Shown here piece by piece: positions 1-8,393 of a stretch of DNA of 64,000 nucleotides; position 1 is the stretch's first letter; each line of letters starts with the position of its first letter. The stretch comes from Amarolinea sp964580725 (GTDB taxonomy: Bacteria > Chloroflexota > Anaerolineae > SSC4 > Amarolineaceae). The stretch spans positions 38,303 through 102,302 of the forward strand of contig CAZOLV010000004.1 of assembly GCA_964580725.1 (NCBI GenBank), in the 5' to 3' direction. The notes beneath the pieces were generated by a model that searched no databases, was not told the origin of the DNA, and was given only the letters and a program-made list of their open reading frames with translations. The translations under genes were made by a program, and so were the position numbers.

Positions 1-536
1 TCGCTGCTGCGATCACCCGCTTGCAGGCGTTGGGCAAACTCCGGGTTGGCTGTGCCGCCGCCCGAACCGGCAAAATCGCTGCTGTTCGGTTTTCCGTCCA
101 GATCGTGACTGCCGCCAAAGCCAAAGGGCGACATGGCGTCCACGAGGGTGATGGTGCGCACCCAGGCGGCGTTGTCCAGCGCATACTGCATGGCGATGCC
201 GCCGCCAGCCGACCAACCGATCAAGTGGAAGGGGCCGATGCCCAGGGCTTCGATCAGGCTGTGCAGGTCATCCGACCAGTCGCGCAGGCCGCGACTGGCG
301 TCGATGGGTAGAGGCTGCGTCTCGCCGTAGCCGCGCAGGTCTGGCGCAACGACGTACGCGCCTTCGGCGGCCAGCGCCTGCATCGTTTCTTCCCAGAAAC
401 GGGCAGACGAGACATTGCCGTGCACAAGCACGACCGGCTCGCCGCTGCTGCGGCCAGCGAACAACACGTGCATCTCGATACGCGCCGTCGGTACACGCCG
501 CGCTTCGATGCCAGCAAGGAGTGGGAAGTCAGACAT
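1..536 (-). CDS. alpha/beta hydrolase, 3' end cut by window edge
   Basis: The minus-strand frame opens with ATG at 536 (MSDFPLLAGIEARR) and stays open to base 1, so only about 178 N-terminal residues are present. The fold is recognisable. An oxyanion-region HGN follows a hydrophobic strand (VVLVHGNVSSARFW), DLRGYGET follows strand 4, and the nucleophile elbow is GWSAGGG with Ser near residue 107. The Asp and His of the triad are not securely placed before the edge. A purine-rich AAAGGAA lies just upstream of the ATG. Family members are esterases, lipases, haloperoxidases or C-C hydrolases; the substrate cannot be told from this. It is transcribed divergently from hisS. The start and the family are well supported, the function is not. 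Confidence 0.85.
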   Translation of the reverse strand, partial: MSDFPLLAGIEARRVPTARIEMHVLFAGRSSGEPVVLVHGNVSSARFWEETMQALAAEGAYVVAPDLRGYGETQPLPIDASRGLRDWSDDLHSLIEALGIGPFHLIGWSAGGGIAMQYALDNAAWVRTITLVDAMSPFGFGGSHDLDGKPNSSDFAGSGGGTANPEFAQRLQAGDRSS

Positions 537-595
537 GACTCAGTTCCTTTCTCGATAGAGATGTTGGGATGGTGGGACGAAAACGGATCGGGTCT

Positions 596-604
596 ATTGT
601 ACCA
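596..604 (-). promoter_or_regulatory. extended -10 for the alpha/beta hydrolase
   Basis: On the minus strand TGG followed by TACAAT (hexamer at 601-596) forms an extended -10 about 60 nt upstream of the hydrolase ATG. No good -35 is visible 17 nt upstream, so the call rests on the extended -10 alone. Confidence 0.4.
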
Positions 605-682
605 CAGGGAGTGGAAAGTAGGGAGCGGAAAGTGGGTGTCTGCTGGCTGTGCCTGTCGAAGCTGGATTGGCGTTCCTGCTCT

Positions 683-707
683 GCTCCCTTCGATAGGCTC
701 AGGGAGC
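683..707. repeat. small palindrome with dispersed TTCGAYAGGCTCAG motif
   Basis: GCTCCCT (683-689) and AGGGAGC (701-707) form a perfect 7-bp inverted repeat around TCGATAGGCTC. The same TTCGA-C/T-AGGCTCAG core occurs at about 46599-46612, and its reverse complement at about 653-663. It looks like a fragment of a dispersed intergenic repeat. No gene is seen between 537 and 818. Confidence 0.5.
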
Positions 708-743
708 GAGGCGCCCGCCGGGCTGGTTCTTCCTGTTCCTGAG

Positions 744-773
744 TTGGACGAGCAGACGGCTGGATGGTAGAAT
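744..773 (+). promoter_or_regulatory. promoter of hisS
   Basis: TTGGAC (744-749) and TAGAAT (768-773) are separated by 18 nt, and TGG precedes the -10. The hisS start codon lies about 45 nt downstream. Confidence 0.5.
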
Positions 774-818
774 AGGCGGCGTTTGGACGTGGAATTGACA
801 GCAATCACGAGGACGATC

Positions 819-2081
819 ATGCTTTACACTGCGCCCACCGGCGTCAAGGATATTTTGCCAGAGGAATGGCCCTACTGGCGTCACATCGAACAGCAAATCG
901 AGCGCATCACAGCCCTCTACGGATTCGAGCCGATTGGCGTGCCGATCTTCGAATCAACCGCTCTCTTTGCGCGCGGCGTTGGCGAGGGGTCGGACTTGAT
1001 GGTGCAAAAGGAGATGTATTCGTTTCAGGACAAGAGCGGCGAAGAGTTGACGCTGCGGCCGGAGTTCACGGCGGGCATCATGCGGGCCTTTGTCGAGCAT
1101 GGAATGCACACGCGCCCAACGCCGCTGCGTCTCTACGCCGTCGGTCCGATCTTCCGCCAGGAAAAGCCGCAGGCGGGGCGCTACCGCATCCATCATCAGT
1201 TCAATGTGGAGGCGCTTGGCGAAGATGACCCGGCCACCGACGTCGAGGTGATGTCGGTCGCCTGGGATTTGTACGACGCCCTCGGCTTCAAGCAGCTCTC
1301 GTTCATGATCAACAGTACCGGCTGTCGCGCCTGTCGTCCCGCCTTCGTTCAGGGGTTGCGCGCTTACTTTTCCCCCTTGCTTGCACAGTTGGGTGAGACC
1401 GACCGCACGCGCCTGGCGCGCAATCCGCTGCGTCTGCTCGATTCCAAAGATCCGCAGATGGTTCCACTGCTGGACGGTGCGCCCTTGATTCATGACTTCC
1501 TCTGCGCAAGCTGTCGTGACCACTTCGCCAGCCTGCGCCAACTGCTCGATGCACTGGAGCGCCCCTACACCGTCAACCCGCGCCTGGTGCGCGGTCTCGA
1601 CTACTACGTCAAAACGGTGTTCGAGGTGTGGGCGCAGGACATTGGCGCACAGGCGGCGGTGTGCGGCGGCGGCCGTTACGACGGGCTGATCGAAGAATTG
1701 GGCGGCTCGCCCACGCCGGGCGTCGGCTTCGGTTCGGGCATCGAGCGCATCATTTTGGCGCTCAAGGCGCAGGGCATCACGCCGCCGCCCCTGCCCGCGC
1801 CCACGGTCATGCTGGCGCATCGCGGCCCGGCCGCCCGGCTGGAGGCGATTCGCCTGCTGCAAGCCCTGCGTCAGGCCGGCATTGGCGCGCTGCTGCCCTA
1901 CCGGGAGAGCCTCAAGGCGCAGTTGAAACAGGCCGATCGCGCCCATGTGCGCTTTGCGCTGATCCTGGGCGAGGATGAACTGGCCGCACAGACCATCACC
2001 GTGCGCGATCTGGCCAACAGCCAGCAGACCGTTGTTCCCCTGGACGGCGTCATCTCCTGGCTGCACAAGCACACAACCTGA
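819..2081 (+). CDS. hisS: histidine--tRNA ligase
   Basis: Class II aminoacyl-tRNA synthetase that charges tRNA-His in the cytoplasm. About 420 residues, normal for HisRS. Motif 2 reads GPIFRQEKPQAGRYRIHHQF, the histidine-binding loop is LVRGLDYY, and motif 3 is GVGFGSGIERI. A C-terminal anticodon-binding domain follows (about residues 330-420, with an RESLKAQLKQADR helix). The ATG at 819 is preferred over an upstream in-frame ATG at 783: it has GAGGA five bases before it, and MLYTAPTGVKDILPEEW is the usual HisRS opening. The HisZ paralogue is unlikely because the histidine-A motif and motif 3 are intact. It is monocistronic, since the next gene is convergent and only five bases away. Confidence 0.95.
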   Translation: MLYTAPTGVKDILPEEWPYWRHIEQQIERITALYGFEPIGVPIFESTALFARGVGEGSDLMVQKEMYSFQDKSGEELTLRPEFTAGIMRAFVEHGMHTRPTPLRLYAVGPIFRQEKPQAGRYRIHHQFNVEALGEDDPATDVEVMSVAWDLYDALGFKQLSFMINSTGCRACRPAFVQGLRAYFSPLLAQLGETDRTRLARNPLRLLDSKDPQMVPLLDGAPLIHDFLCASCRDHFASLRQLLDALERPYTVNPRLVRGLDYYVKTVFEVWAQDIGAQAAVCGGGRYDGLIEELGGSPTPGVGFGSGIERIILALKAQGITPPPLPAPTVMLAHRGPAARLEAIRLLQALRQAGIGALLPYRESLKAQLKQADRAHVRFALILGEDELAAQTITVRDLANSQQTVVPLDGVISWLHKHTT

Positions 2082-2086
2082 AAAGG

Positions 2087-2320
2087 CTAACTGTTGGCCC
2101 AGCGTTCGATGACGCTGAGTAGGAGCCAGAGGAACAGGATGAGGCTGGCGCCGGCCAGCAGGCAGATGAGGCCGGTGGCGGCTGCCCAACCGCCGTAGAT
2201 CACGCCGATCAGCGCGCCGCCCACGATGAGCAAGAAACCAATGACCGCCAGCAGCAGCCGGCGGTCGGTCTGCTGGCGATAGCGCCGGTAGTCGGTCGGT
2301 TCGGATGGTTTGCCGTTCAT
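2087..2320 (-). CDS. small membrane protein with two TM helices
   Basis: A 77-residue protein with a charged N-terminus (about residues 1-21, NGKPSEPTDYRRYRQQTDRR) and two strongly hydrophobic segments at about 22-43 (LLLAVIGFLLIVGGALIGVI) and 48-69, ending WANS. No known domain is recognised. It lies downstream of the GNAT gene on the same strand with about 30 bases between them, so it may be the last gene of an add-GNAT-small protein unit. It converges with hisS. It is called real because of the clear two-helix amphipathic organisation and because it fills the gap without overlap. Function unknown. Confidence 0.7.
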   Translation of the reverse strand: MNGKPSEPTDYRRYRQQTDRRLLLAVIGFLLIVGGALIGVIYGGWAAATGLICLLAGASLILFLWLLLSVIERWANS

Positions 2321-2351
2321 GCCTTTGTCTCGCCTCTTTTGTGTTTTCCGA

Positions 2352-3206
2352 TCAAGCGGCGCGCCAGTGCATCTCGTGCTGGCGCTCGATCACGTAATAG
2401 CCCAGCGCCGCCAGCACATGGTTCCAGGCGCTCTCCACTGGCTCGTTGACCAGCGCCGCGGTCAGGCCAAAAAAGCGGAGATGCAGACCTTGCAGCAGAT
2501 CACGGCCCAGCCGGCGCGGCTCGACGCCGGGCGCTGCGCCCAGGTCGAGCAGCCGCAGCCGTGCACCCTGCGGCGGCCGCATGAGCAGATAGGCCTGCGG
2601 CTCGCCGCTCTCATTGGCCACGGCCAGCGCCTGCACGTCGGCGACATCCTTGAACGACGCCGCTTCACGCTGCCAACAGGGTGCGACCGTATGCCAGGCC
2701 GCCGCGCGCTCCAGCGCCCAGGCCGCCTGCATGATCTGCGGCTTGACGGCGGGCGCGGGCAGCGCGCCTTGTGTCGCCAGCCGCTCCCAAACGAGCAGTT
2801 CACGCGTGATCTGGAATCCCGCCGCCTGATAGAGCGCAATGGCGGGCGCGTTGCGGGTCAACACCTCCAGTTGAACCTGGCGCAGGCCGGCGGTGCGGGC
2901 GTTGTCCAGCGCCTGTTGCAGCAAGCGCCGCCCGATACCCTGGCGACGCCAGGCCGGCGCCACTCCCATCGAGCCGATCCAGCCGCGCCCCTGCCGCCGG
3001 GCCAGCAGGACGATGCCCACCGGCGCTCCGTCCATCAACGCCGCGACCGACAGCGCCGGCTCGATGTCCCAGGCCGCATGGCCGGCCGCTATTTGCGCCA
3101 CGCTGCGCTGCACCGGCACGGCATAGTCGGCGTAGACGGCGTTGAGCAGATCGGTCGTTGTTTCCAGTGATAACTGCGCCACGGACGCCAATTGTAGATC
3201 AGGCAT
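2352..3206 (-). CDS. tandem GNAT-family N-acetyltransferase
   Basis: A 284-residue protein. The N-terminal half (about 1-150) is a GNAT fold with the acetyl-CoA pyrophosphate loop in motif A, MGVAPAWRRQGIGRRLLQQA. A NAPAIALYQAAGFQ motif B follows. The C-terminal half (about 170-284) ends ESAWNHVLAALGYYVIERQHEM and looks like a second, degenerate GNAT unit without an obvious R-x-x-G-x-G/A loop. The start at 3206 is chosen because MPDLQLASVAQLS begins the fold; that ATG lies inside the last codons of the upstream deaminase gene (8-base overlap), which suggests translational coupling. The acceptor substrate is unknown. Tandem GNAT proteins include mycothiol synthase and many uncharacterised enzymes. 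Confidence 0.85.
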   Translation of the reverse strand: MPDLQLASVAQLSLETTTDLLNAVYADYAVPVQRSVAQIAAGHAAWDIEPALSVAALMDGAPVGIVLLARRQGRGWIGSMGVAPAWRRQGIGRRLLQQALDNARTAGLRQVQLEVLTRNAPAIALYQAAGFQITRELLVWERLATQGALPAPAVKPQIMQAAWALERAAAWHTVAPCWQREAASFKDVADVQALAVANESGEPQAYLLMRPPQGARLRLLDLGAAPGVEPRRLGRDLLQGLHLRFFGLTAALVNEPVESAWNHVLAALGYYVIERQHEMHWRAA

Positions 3207-4257
3207 TGGGCGGCGCTCCGGCGATTGGGCGCAGCCGTGCGAATTCGGCGTCGAACTCGGCGACGAGCGCCGCACGGGCGGAGGGCGTCAAGCCGAGCGG
3301 GGCGGCGGCGTGCACAGCATTGCGGCTGATGCGCATCAACTCCTCGATGCTGAAATCGAAATGGGTCGCCAGCGCCTGGTATTCGTTGGTCAGGGTCGTG
3401 CCAAACATGGGCGGATCGTCCGAGTTGACCGTCAGATAAAGGCCGGCGTCCCACAGGCGGCGCATGGGATGTGCGGCGAAGGAGGGATAGACGTTGAGGC
3501 AGAGGTTACTGGTGGGGTTGACTTCGAGCGGAATCTGCATCTGCGCCAGATAGGCGACGAGCGCCGGGTCTTCGCTGCTGCGCACGCCATGTCCAAGCCG
3601 GCGGGCGCCAAGCTGATGCAGCGCCCCCCACACGCTGGCCGGGCCGGCCACTTCGCCGGCATGCGGCACGCTGTACAAACCGGCGGCGATGGCGCGCTGG
3701 AACGGCTCGACCCACAGTTCGGGCGGCGCTGTGGACTCGTCGCCGCCCAGGCCGAAGCCAACGACGCCCCTATCCATCTGTGCGATGGCGTAATCGGCGG
3801 TCCAGGCGCCGGCCGGTTCAGGCAGATTGCGGGGAATGTCGAACACCCAGCGCATCTCCACGCCAAAGTCGCGGCGGGCGCGGGCGCGCCCATCCTCCAG
3901 TCCTTCGATGATTTCGGCGGGCCGAATGCCCTTGTTTTGCCAGATGTGGGTGTACGGCGTCACCGTCACTTCGCTGTAACGAATGTTCTGACGGGCGCGA
4001 TCGGCGCCTAGCTCGTAGACAATCAGCGCAAAATCATCGGCGTTGCGCAGACAGGCCTGGCTGGTGACGTAAATTTCGATGAAGTGACGAAACGTGGTGA
4101 AGCGATACCAGGCCTGCACCCCTTCGACCGTATCGGCGGGCAGACGGCTGCCATGACGCTCGGCCAGGCGCAGCAGAGTCGCCGGTGCGATGGCCCCTTC
4201 CAGATGGATGTGTAGTTCGGCCTTGGGCATGGCCTCGATGAACGCTGTCATTGACAT
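3199..4257 (-). CDS. adenosine deaminase family protein
   Basis: Zinc-dependent amidohydrolase-fold deaminase, 352 residues. HIHLEGAI near residue 16 supplies two metal His ligands. HAGEVAG carries a metal His and the catalytic Glu, LGHGVRS gives the next His, and NSDDPPMFGT carries the metal Asp. Family reactions are deamination of adenosine or deoxyadenosine, adenine, or 6-amino-6-deoxyfutalosine in the alternative menaquinone pathway. The SDDPPMF variant does not decide among these. The ATG at 4257 is preferred over codon 3 (4251) because GGAG lies eight bases upstream. It is followed with an 8-base overlap by the GNAT gene. Adenosine is also made in this window by AhcY, but these genes are far apart and no metabolic link is shown. 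Confidence 0.85.
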   Translation of the reverse strand: MSMTAFIEAMPKAELHIHLEGAIAPATLLRLAERHGSRLPADTVEGVQAWYRFTTFRHFIEIYVTSQACLRNADDFALIVYELGADRARQNIRYSEVTVTPYTHIWQNKGIRPAEIIEGLEDGRARARRDFGVEMRWVFDIPRNLPEPAGAWTADYAIAQMDRGVVGFGLGGDESTAPPELWVEPFQRAIAAGLYSVPHAGEVAGPASVWGALHQLGARRLGHGVRSSEDPALVAYLAQMQIPLEVNPTSNLCLNVYPSFAAHPMRRLWDAGLYLTVNSDDPPMFGTTLTNEYQALATHFDFSIEELMRISRNAVHAAAPLGLTPSARAALVAEFDAEFARLRPIAGAPPNA

Positions 4258-4377
4258 CGGCTGACTCCATGACTCATTGCAGAGCGAATTCCAAAGAATT
4301 GACCGGGCTAGACCGGGGGCGCAACCAGGGGCCATTGTACTCGCGTTCGTCGTTTTGCGCACACGCACAGCGGGCGC

Positions 4378-4406
4378 GTGGCATCTCTGCACAGTTGTGG
4401 TAGAAT
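4378..4406 (+). promoter_or_regulatory. promoter of the CBS-domain gene
   Basis: GTGGCA (4378-4383) and TAGAAT (4401-4406) are spaced 17 nt, with TGG before the -10. This predicts a leader of about 180 nt before the ATG at 4592. Confidence 0.5.
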
Positions 4407-4434
4407 AGAGAGGATGTTTTGGCGTGCGCCGCAG

Positions 4435-4470
4435 GAAAAACCCCGAAGGCTTCAGAAGCCTTCAGGGTTT
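4435..4470 (+). promoter_or_regulatory. leader hairpin upstream of the CBS gene
   Basis: AAACCC-C-GAAGGC pairs with GCCTTC-A-GGGTTT around a TTCAGAA loop, giving a 13-step stem with one mismatch. It lies in the predicted leader of the CBS-domain transcript. No T-run follows, so it is not a simple terminator. Confidence 0.5.
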
Positions 4471-4540
4471 GGGGCTTCCGCCCCATGTTGTTGAGCAGAC
4501 ACAGGTTTGCGCAACGGGAGATGCAACGGGAGGCGCCAGC

Positions 4541-4571
4541 GAATGGGTAGAATGGGTAGAATGGGTAGAAT
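4541..4571 (+). repeat. 9-bp tandem repeat GAATGGGTA x3
   Basis: Three exact copies of GAATGGGTA (4541-4567) plus GAAT lie immediately upstream of the Shine-Dalgarno site of the CBS gene, in its predicted 5' leader. Confidence 0.85.
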
Positions 4572-4591
4572 CAAGCGAAAGGAGTAGACTC

Positions 4592-5026
4592 ATGAAAGTC
4601 AGTGTGGTATTGGCTACCAAAGGGCCGTTTGTGATCACAATTGAGCCGGATCGCACCATCAAAGAGGCGATTGGCGTGCTGGCTCTGCACAATATCGGCT
4701 CCTTGATCGTGGCGGATGAGACGAAACGCCCGCTCGGCATCCTGGAGGAACACGAGATCATCCGGCGCGCCGCCAGCGATGAGATGGTGTTCAGCCGTTT
4801 CGTCAGCGAGGTGATGAAGCGAGACATGGTCATTGGTTCGCCCCAGGACGATCTCAAGACGTTGGCGCACACGATGACAGAGACACGTACGCGGCACATG
4901 CCGATTCTGGAGGATGGCGTGCTGGTCGGCATCGTCTCGATTGGCGACATCCTCAAGGCGGAACGCGATTCGTATTTGGGCGAGGTCAACCGCCTGGAAA
5001 TGGAAATCATGGGCGGCCAGGTCTAA
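4592..5026 (+). CDS. CBS-domain pair protein
   Basis: A 144-residue stand-alone CBS pair (Bateman module). CBS1 covers about residues 10-65 (PFVITIEPDRTIKEAIGVLA, then HNIGSLIVAD..RPLGILEEHEIIRRA). CBS2 covers about 78-130 (VIGSPQDDLKTLAHTMTE, then RHMPILEDGVLVGIVSIGDI). Such modules bind adenine nucleotides or other adenosyl ligands and usually regulate a partner; here there is no attached catalytic domain. The C-terminal helix RDSYLGEVNRLEMEIMGG is typical of single CBS proteins. The ATG at 4592 is chosen because AAAGGAG lies eight bases upstream; the in-frame extension upstream would translate the GAATGGGTA repeat. It precedes the ferredoxin reductase by 63 bases on the same strand. Confidence 0.9.
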   Translation: MKVSVVLATKGPFVITIEPDRTIKEAIGVLALHNIGSLIVADETKRPLGILEEHEIIRRAASDEMVFSRFVSEVMKRDMVIGSPQDDLKTLAHTMTETRTRHMPILEDGVLVGIVSIGDILKAERDSYLGEVNRLEMEIMGGQV

Positions 5027-5089
5027 AGCCACACGCCGCCGCAGACTGATTCTTGACGAACCGTCAGGTTCAAGGCAAAGGAGCTTTGC

Positions 5090-6493
5090 ATGACGCAACC
5101 AGGAACCGCCGGTCATCCCTTGCGCGTGGCCATCATTGGCGCGGGGCCAACCGGCTTCTACACCGCTGAACACCTGCTCAAACAGGCCAATCTTGCCGTC
5201 GAAATTGATCTGTTCGACCGGGTGCCGACCCCCTTTGGTCTTGTACGCGCCGGCGTGGCGCCCGACCATCTCAAAATCAAGAGCGTGACCGCCGTCTTCG
5301 ATAAGATTGGCGTCAACCCGCATGTGCGCTTCTACGGCAACGTCGAAATCGGCAAGCACATCAGCGTGGAAGAGCTCAAGGCCCATTACCATCAGATCGT
5401 CTATACAACGGGCGCACAGACCGACCGCCGCATGGAGATTGCGGGCGAAGACCTGGCGGGCAGCTATCCCGCCACCGATTTTGTCGCCTGGTACAATGGC
5501 CATCCCGACTATCGCGACCGGCAGTTCGACCTTTCGCACGAGGCGGCGGCGGTGGTGGGCGTGGGCAACGTTGCGATGGACGTGGCTCGCATCCTGACGC
5601 GCACGCCCGCAGAACTGATCGCCTCCGACATCGCCGACCATGCGCTGGAGGCGCTGCGTCACAGCCGCGTGCACACCGTCTACGTGCTTGGCCGGCGCGG
5701 CCCGGTGCAGGCCGCTTTCACCAACCCGGAAATCAAAGAGGTTGGCGAGATGAGCGATGTAGACGTCATCGTGCCGCCCGACGAGGTGGCGCTCGATCCG
5801 TTGAGCCGGGCCGAACTGGAAACCAGCAACGACCGCACCCTGCTCAGAAAGGTCGAAATTCTGCAGGAGTACAGCCGTGCCACGCCCAAGGGCAGGTCGC
5901 GCCGCCTGGTTTTCCGCTTCCTCGTCTCGCCCACCGAACTGCTCAGCGATGAGCAGGGGCGCGTGCGGGCGGTGCGTCTGGTGCACAATCGGCTGGTGAC
6001 CACCGAAACGGGCACCTTGCGCCCCAAACCGACCGACCGTTTCGAAGAAATACCGGTCGGCCTGGTCTTTCGCTCTGTGGGCTATCGCGGTGTGCAGGTG
6101 CCGGGGGTTCCTTTCAAGGAGAGTTGGGGCGTGATTCTGAACCAAAAGGGACGCGTCCTCAATCCGCAGACGCAGCAGCCGCAGGTGGGCGAGTACACGG
6201 CCGGCTGGATCAAGCGCGGCCCCTCCGGCGTGATTGGCACCAACAAACCCGATGCGGTCGAAACGGTCAACGGCATGTTGGAAGACCTGGCGCAAGGGCG
6301 GACACTGACACCGGCCGCGCCCGCAGTGGGCGACATGGCCGAACTGATCCAGGCGCGCCAGCCCGACTTCTTCTCCTACGCCGACTGGCAGCGGCTGGAT
6401 GAAATGGAACGGCGCCGCGGCCAGGAGCAGGGACGCCCGCGCCTCAAGTTTACTCGTGTGGCCGAGATGCTGGCTGCGCTTGGCCGCGCCTGA
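5090..6493 (+). CDS. FprA-type ferredoxin/adrenodoxin-NADP+ reductase
   Basis: FAD- and NADPH-binding flavoprotein of 467 residues that moves electrons between NADP(H) and ferredoxin. The N-terminal Rossmann motif is AIIGAGPTGFYTAEHLL (about 13-30). The family-specific DRVPTPFGLVRAGVAPDHLKIK follows near 43-65. The second dinucleotide fold has VVGVGNVAMDVARIL near 160. The C-terminal GWIKRGPSGVIGTNKPDA near 378 is the adrenodoxin-reductase signature. Length matches FprA and adrenodoxin reductases (about 450-460). GAGC and AAAGGAG sit before the ATG at 5090. No ferredoxin gene is adjacent, so the electron partner is unknown. The upstream CBS gene could be cotranscribed. Confidence 0.93.
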   Translation: MTQPGTAGHPLRVAIIGAGPTGFYTAEHLLKQANLAVEIDLFDRVPTPFGLVRAGVAPDHLKIKSVTAVFDKIGVNPHVRFYGNVEIGKHISVEELKAHYHQIVYTTGAQTDRRMEIAGEDLAGSYPATDFVAWYNGHPDYRDRQFDLSHEAAAVVGVGNVAMDVARILTRTPAELIASDIADHALEALRHSRVHTVYVLGRRGPVQAAFTNPEIKEVGEMSDVDVIVPPDEVALDPLSRAELETSNDRTLLRKVEILQEYSRATPKGRSRRLVFRFLVSPTELLSDEQGRVRAVRLVHNRLVTTETGTLRPKPTDRFEEIPVGLVFRSVGYRGVQVPGVPFKESWGVILNQKGRVLNPQTQQPQVGEYTAGWIKRGPSGVIGTNKPDAVETVNGMLEDLAQGRTLTPAAPAVGDMAELIQARQPDFFSYADWQRLDEMERRRGQEQGRPRLKFTRVAEMLAALGRA

Positions 6494-6598
6494 CGCAGCA
6501 ACCTGGCGCTGGCGCTCCTTCACCGCACGGGGCGCCAGCGCACAGCAACCGGCGCAATCCTCTGGATTGCGTTACGGGCCTATTCTCAGGTCAAAGAC

Positions 6599-8209
6599 AT
6601 GGCTTTCGATCAAGACGGCGATGCAACTGTGACACCCAACAACATCATCACCACGCTGCGTGACCGGCGCGCCATCGAAAAGGCGCTGCGCGAACTAGCC
6701 TCCACGCCCACCGATCTTGAAATGCTTGTGCGTGCCCGTCAAATCGCCCGCCATAGCCAGGCGCTACCGGTCATCATGACGATGCTCGGCGCCAACGACC
6801 CGCAGTTGCGCGGCGGGATTGGGCAGGTCGTGGCCGCCCTGCAGGCCGAGGGCGTACCGGTCGCCGAAAAGCTGCGCGCCGTGGCGACCGATCTGCAGCG
6901 TCCCGATCAGGAGCGCATCACCGCTATCACCCTTCTGGAACGTTTTCTGGGCCAACCGCCCGACGAAAGCCTCTATGCGACACTGGCCGATCCCCAGGCC
7001 ATCGTGCTCAATTCGGTGCGCGAGGTGTTGATTGCGGCGCGGCAGTCGCAGTTCTACTTCATCGAATATATCCAGCAACTCGAAACGCAGCCGCTGGAAG
7101 TCGCCCTCGATTTGGTCGCCAGTCTCGACGCCATCGCGCCGGAGGAGCGCCTGACGCTCCTGCGCCTGTTGGCACAAGACCTGCGCGACGTGGTGGCGAC
7201 CCAGGCCATCTACGGGCTTGGGCGCATCCGCCTGCCGGAGGCGATCGGCGCGTTGCGCAGCCTGCTGCCCGGCGTCACGGAGGCCAGGCGAGCGCTCATC
7301 GAGCGCAGCTTGCGCAAGCTGACGCTGGCCGGCGTGCAGGCTCCGCCGCCCGTCGCGCTGCCGCCCGGCTGGCGGGCGCTGGTCAGCGGCCTCGACGGCG
7401 AAGGCTACCGCGCAGTCTGGTTCGTCGCGCCGACCCAGGCCACGGCGATCACTCTGTACAAACCGGGTACGGTGACCTTCCTGGGCGTCCTCATCGGCGA
7501 CGCCAACGGCCTGCGTCTCTGCTTCAGCAACACCAGCTTGCCCACGGTACGCATTCCTGCCCCGCACCTGCCCGGCACCTTCTCCGAACTGCTCATTCCG
7601 CAGACCGATCTGCCCATGCGCCTGCTCGAAGTCTCGTTCGAGTATGGGCGTAGCCTGGTCGCCGCCGCCATCCAACTGAATTTCGAGCGCCAGGCGCCGG
7701 TCCCGCACGAATTTCGGCTGCTCAACCCGCTGATCTGGCAGTTTGGAGAACCGGCCGCGCCCCCGCTGCCCGATATCCCCCCGATGATAGGAGACCTGGC
7801 CATTGCCAACCTGCGCCGCCAGGCGCGCACCCTGCTCGATCACTGGGCCTTCAGTTCGTGGTTCGTGCACAGCGAAATCTGTTACGATCTGGCCGAACGG
7901 ATGCTCGACGCCCGCCGCCCCGCCTTTCCCACCGTCGAGATGCTGCTGGAGGAACTGGCGGCGCGTGAGTTCAGCCCCACCGATCTGGCGGCCTACCGCC
8001 GGCGCCTGATGGCGATGACCTCCTGGCTGGCTCTGGCCGGAGACATGCAGATGGCCGCGCTGGCGCGCCATCTGGCAGCCAGCCTGCGGCCGCCCGCCGA
8101 CCTGACGCACCCCTTCTTGATCGAACTGGCGCGCATCGGCGTCGAACGGGCCATGAGCAATCTGCGCGCAGGCTACGACCTGCGCACCGACCCCAGACGC
8201 CGCTTCTGA
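6599..8209 (+). CDS. HEAT-like repeat protein of unknown function
   Basis: A 536-residue soluble protein with no signal peptide or TM segment. Residues about 15-245 are a chain of short helices with HEAT-type spacing (for example DERLTLLRLLAQDLRDVVATQAIYGLG-like pairs such as ATQAIYGLGRIRLPEAIGAL), suggesting a protein-interaction solenoid. The middle (about 250-390) is beta-rich (GWRALVSGLDGEGYRAVWFV, then AITLYKPGTVTFLGVLIGD). The C-terminal part (about 405-536) is helical with PTVEMLLEELAAREFSPTDL. No catalytic motif is recognised. It sits 105 bases after the ferredoxin reductase on the same strand. The start ATG at 6599 has only a weak AGGTC upstream. The coding call is secure from length and codon pattern. 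Confidence 0.8.
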   Translation: MAFDQDGDATVTPNNIITTLRDRRAIEKALRELASTPTDLEMLVRARQIARHSQALPVIMTMLGANDPQLRGGIGQVVAALQAEGVPVAEKLRAVATDLQRPDQERITAITLLERFLGQPPDESLYATLADPQAIVLNSVREVLIAARQSQFYFIEYIQQLETQPLEVALDLVASLDAIAPEERLTLLRLLAQDLRDVVATQAIYGLGRIRLPEAIGALRSLLPGVTEARRALIERSLRKLTLAGVQAPPPVALPPGWRALVSGLDGEGYRAVWFVAPTQATAITLYKPGTVTFLGVLIGDANGLRLCFSNTSLPTVRIPAPHLPGTFSELLIPQTDLPMRLLEVSFEYGRSLVAAAIQLNFERQAPVPHEFRLLNPLIWQFGEPAAPPLPDIPPMIGDLAIANLRRQARTLLDHWAFSSWFVHSEICYDLAERMLDARRPAFPTVEMLLEELAAREFSPTDLAAYRRRLMAMTSWLALAGDMQMAALARHLAASLRPPADLTHPFLIELARIGVERAMSNLRAGYDLRTDPRRRF

Positions 8210-8276
8210 AGCGCTCCGGCGGCCTGGCTTTCATTCTAAAAAAGCCGCGCCGTCGTCATACGCCAAACAAACAGCG

Positions 8277-8305
8277 TTGCGTGCAACGCCAGGCTATGCT
8301 ATACT
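8277..8305 (+). promoter_or_regulatory. promoter of the Yip1-like gene pair
   Basis: TTGCGT (8277-8282), a 17-nt spacer and TATACT (8300-8305) with TGC directly before the -10. The predicted start near 8312 leaves a leader of about 80 nt before the ATG at 8394. Confidence 0.75.
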
Positions 8306-8393
8306 TTTTTCGTCTGTTATTCGTTCGGAGTTCTCGTCTTCCCCTTCACCCCACGCACAGGCGCATGATCGTGCGCCTTCGAGGAGGATCGTA

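Noticed and set aside
954..2189. 411-codon minus-strand frame opposite hisS
   Set aside because: No recognisable motif and composition typical of antisense shadows; hisS is certain.
4571..6523. 650-codon open frame on the minus strand
   Set aside because: It lies fully opposite the CBS and FprA genes, which have conserved motifs; it is a shadow frame caused by high GC.
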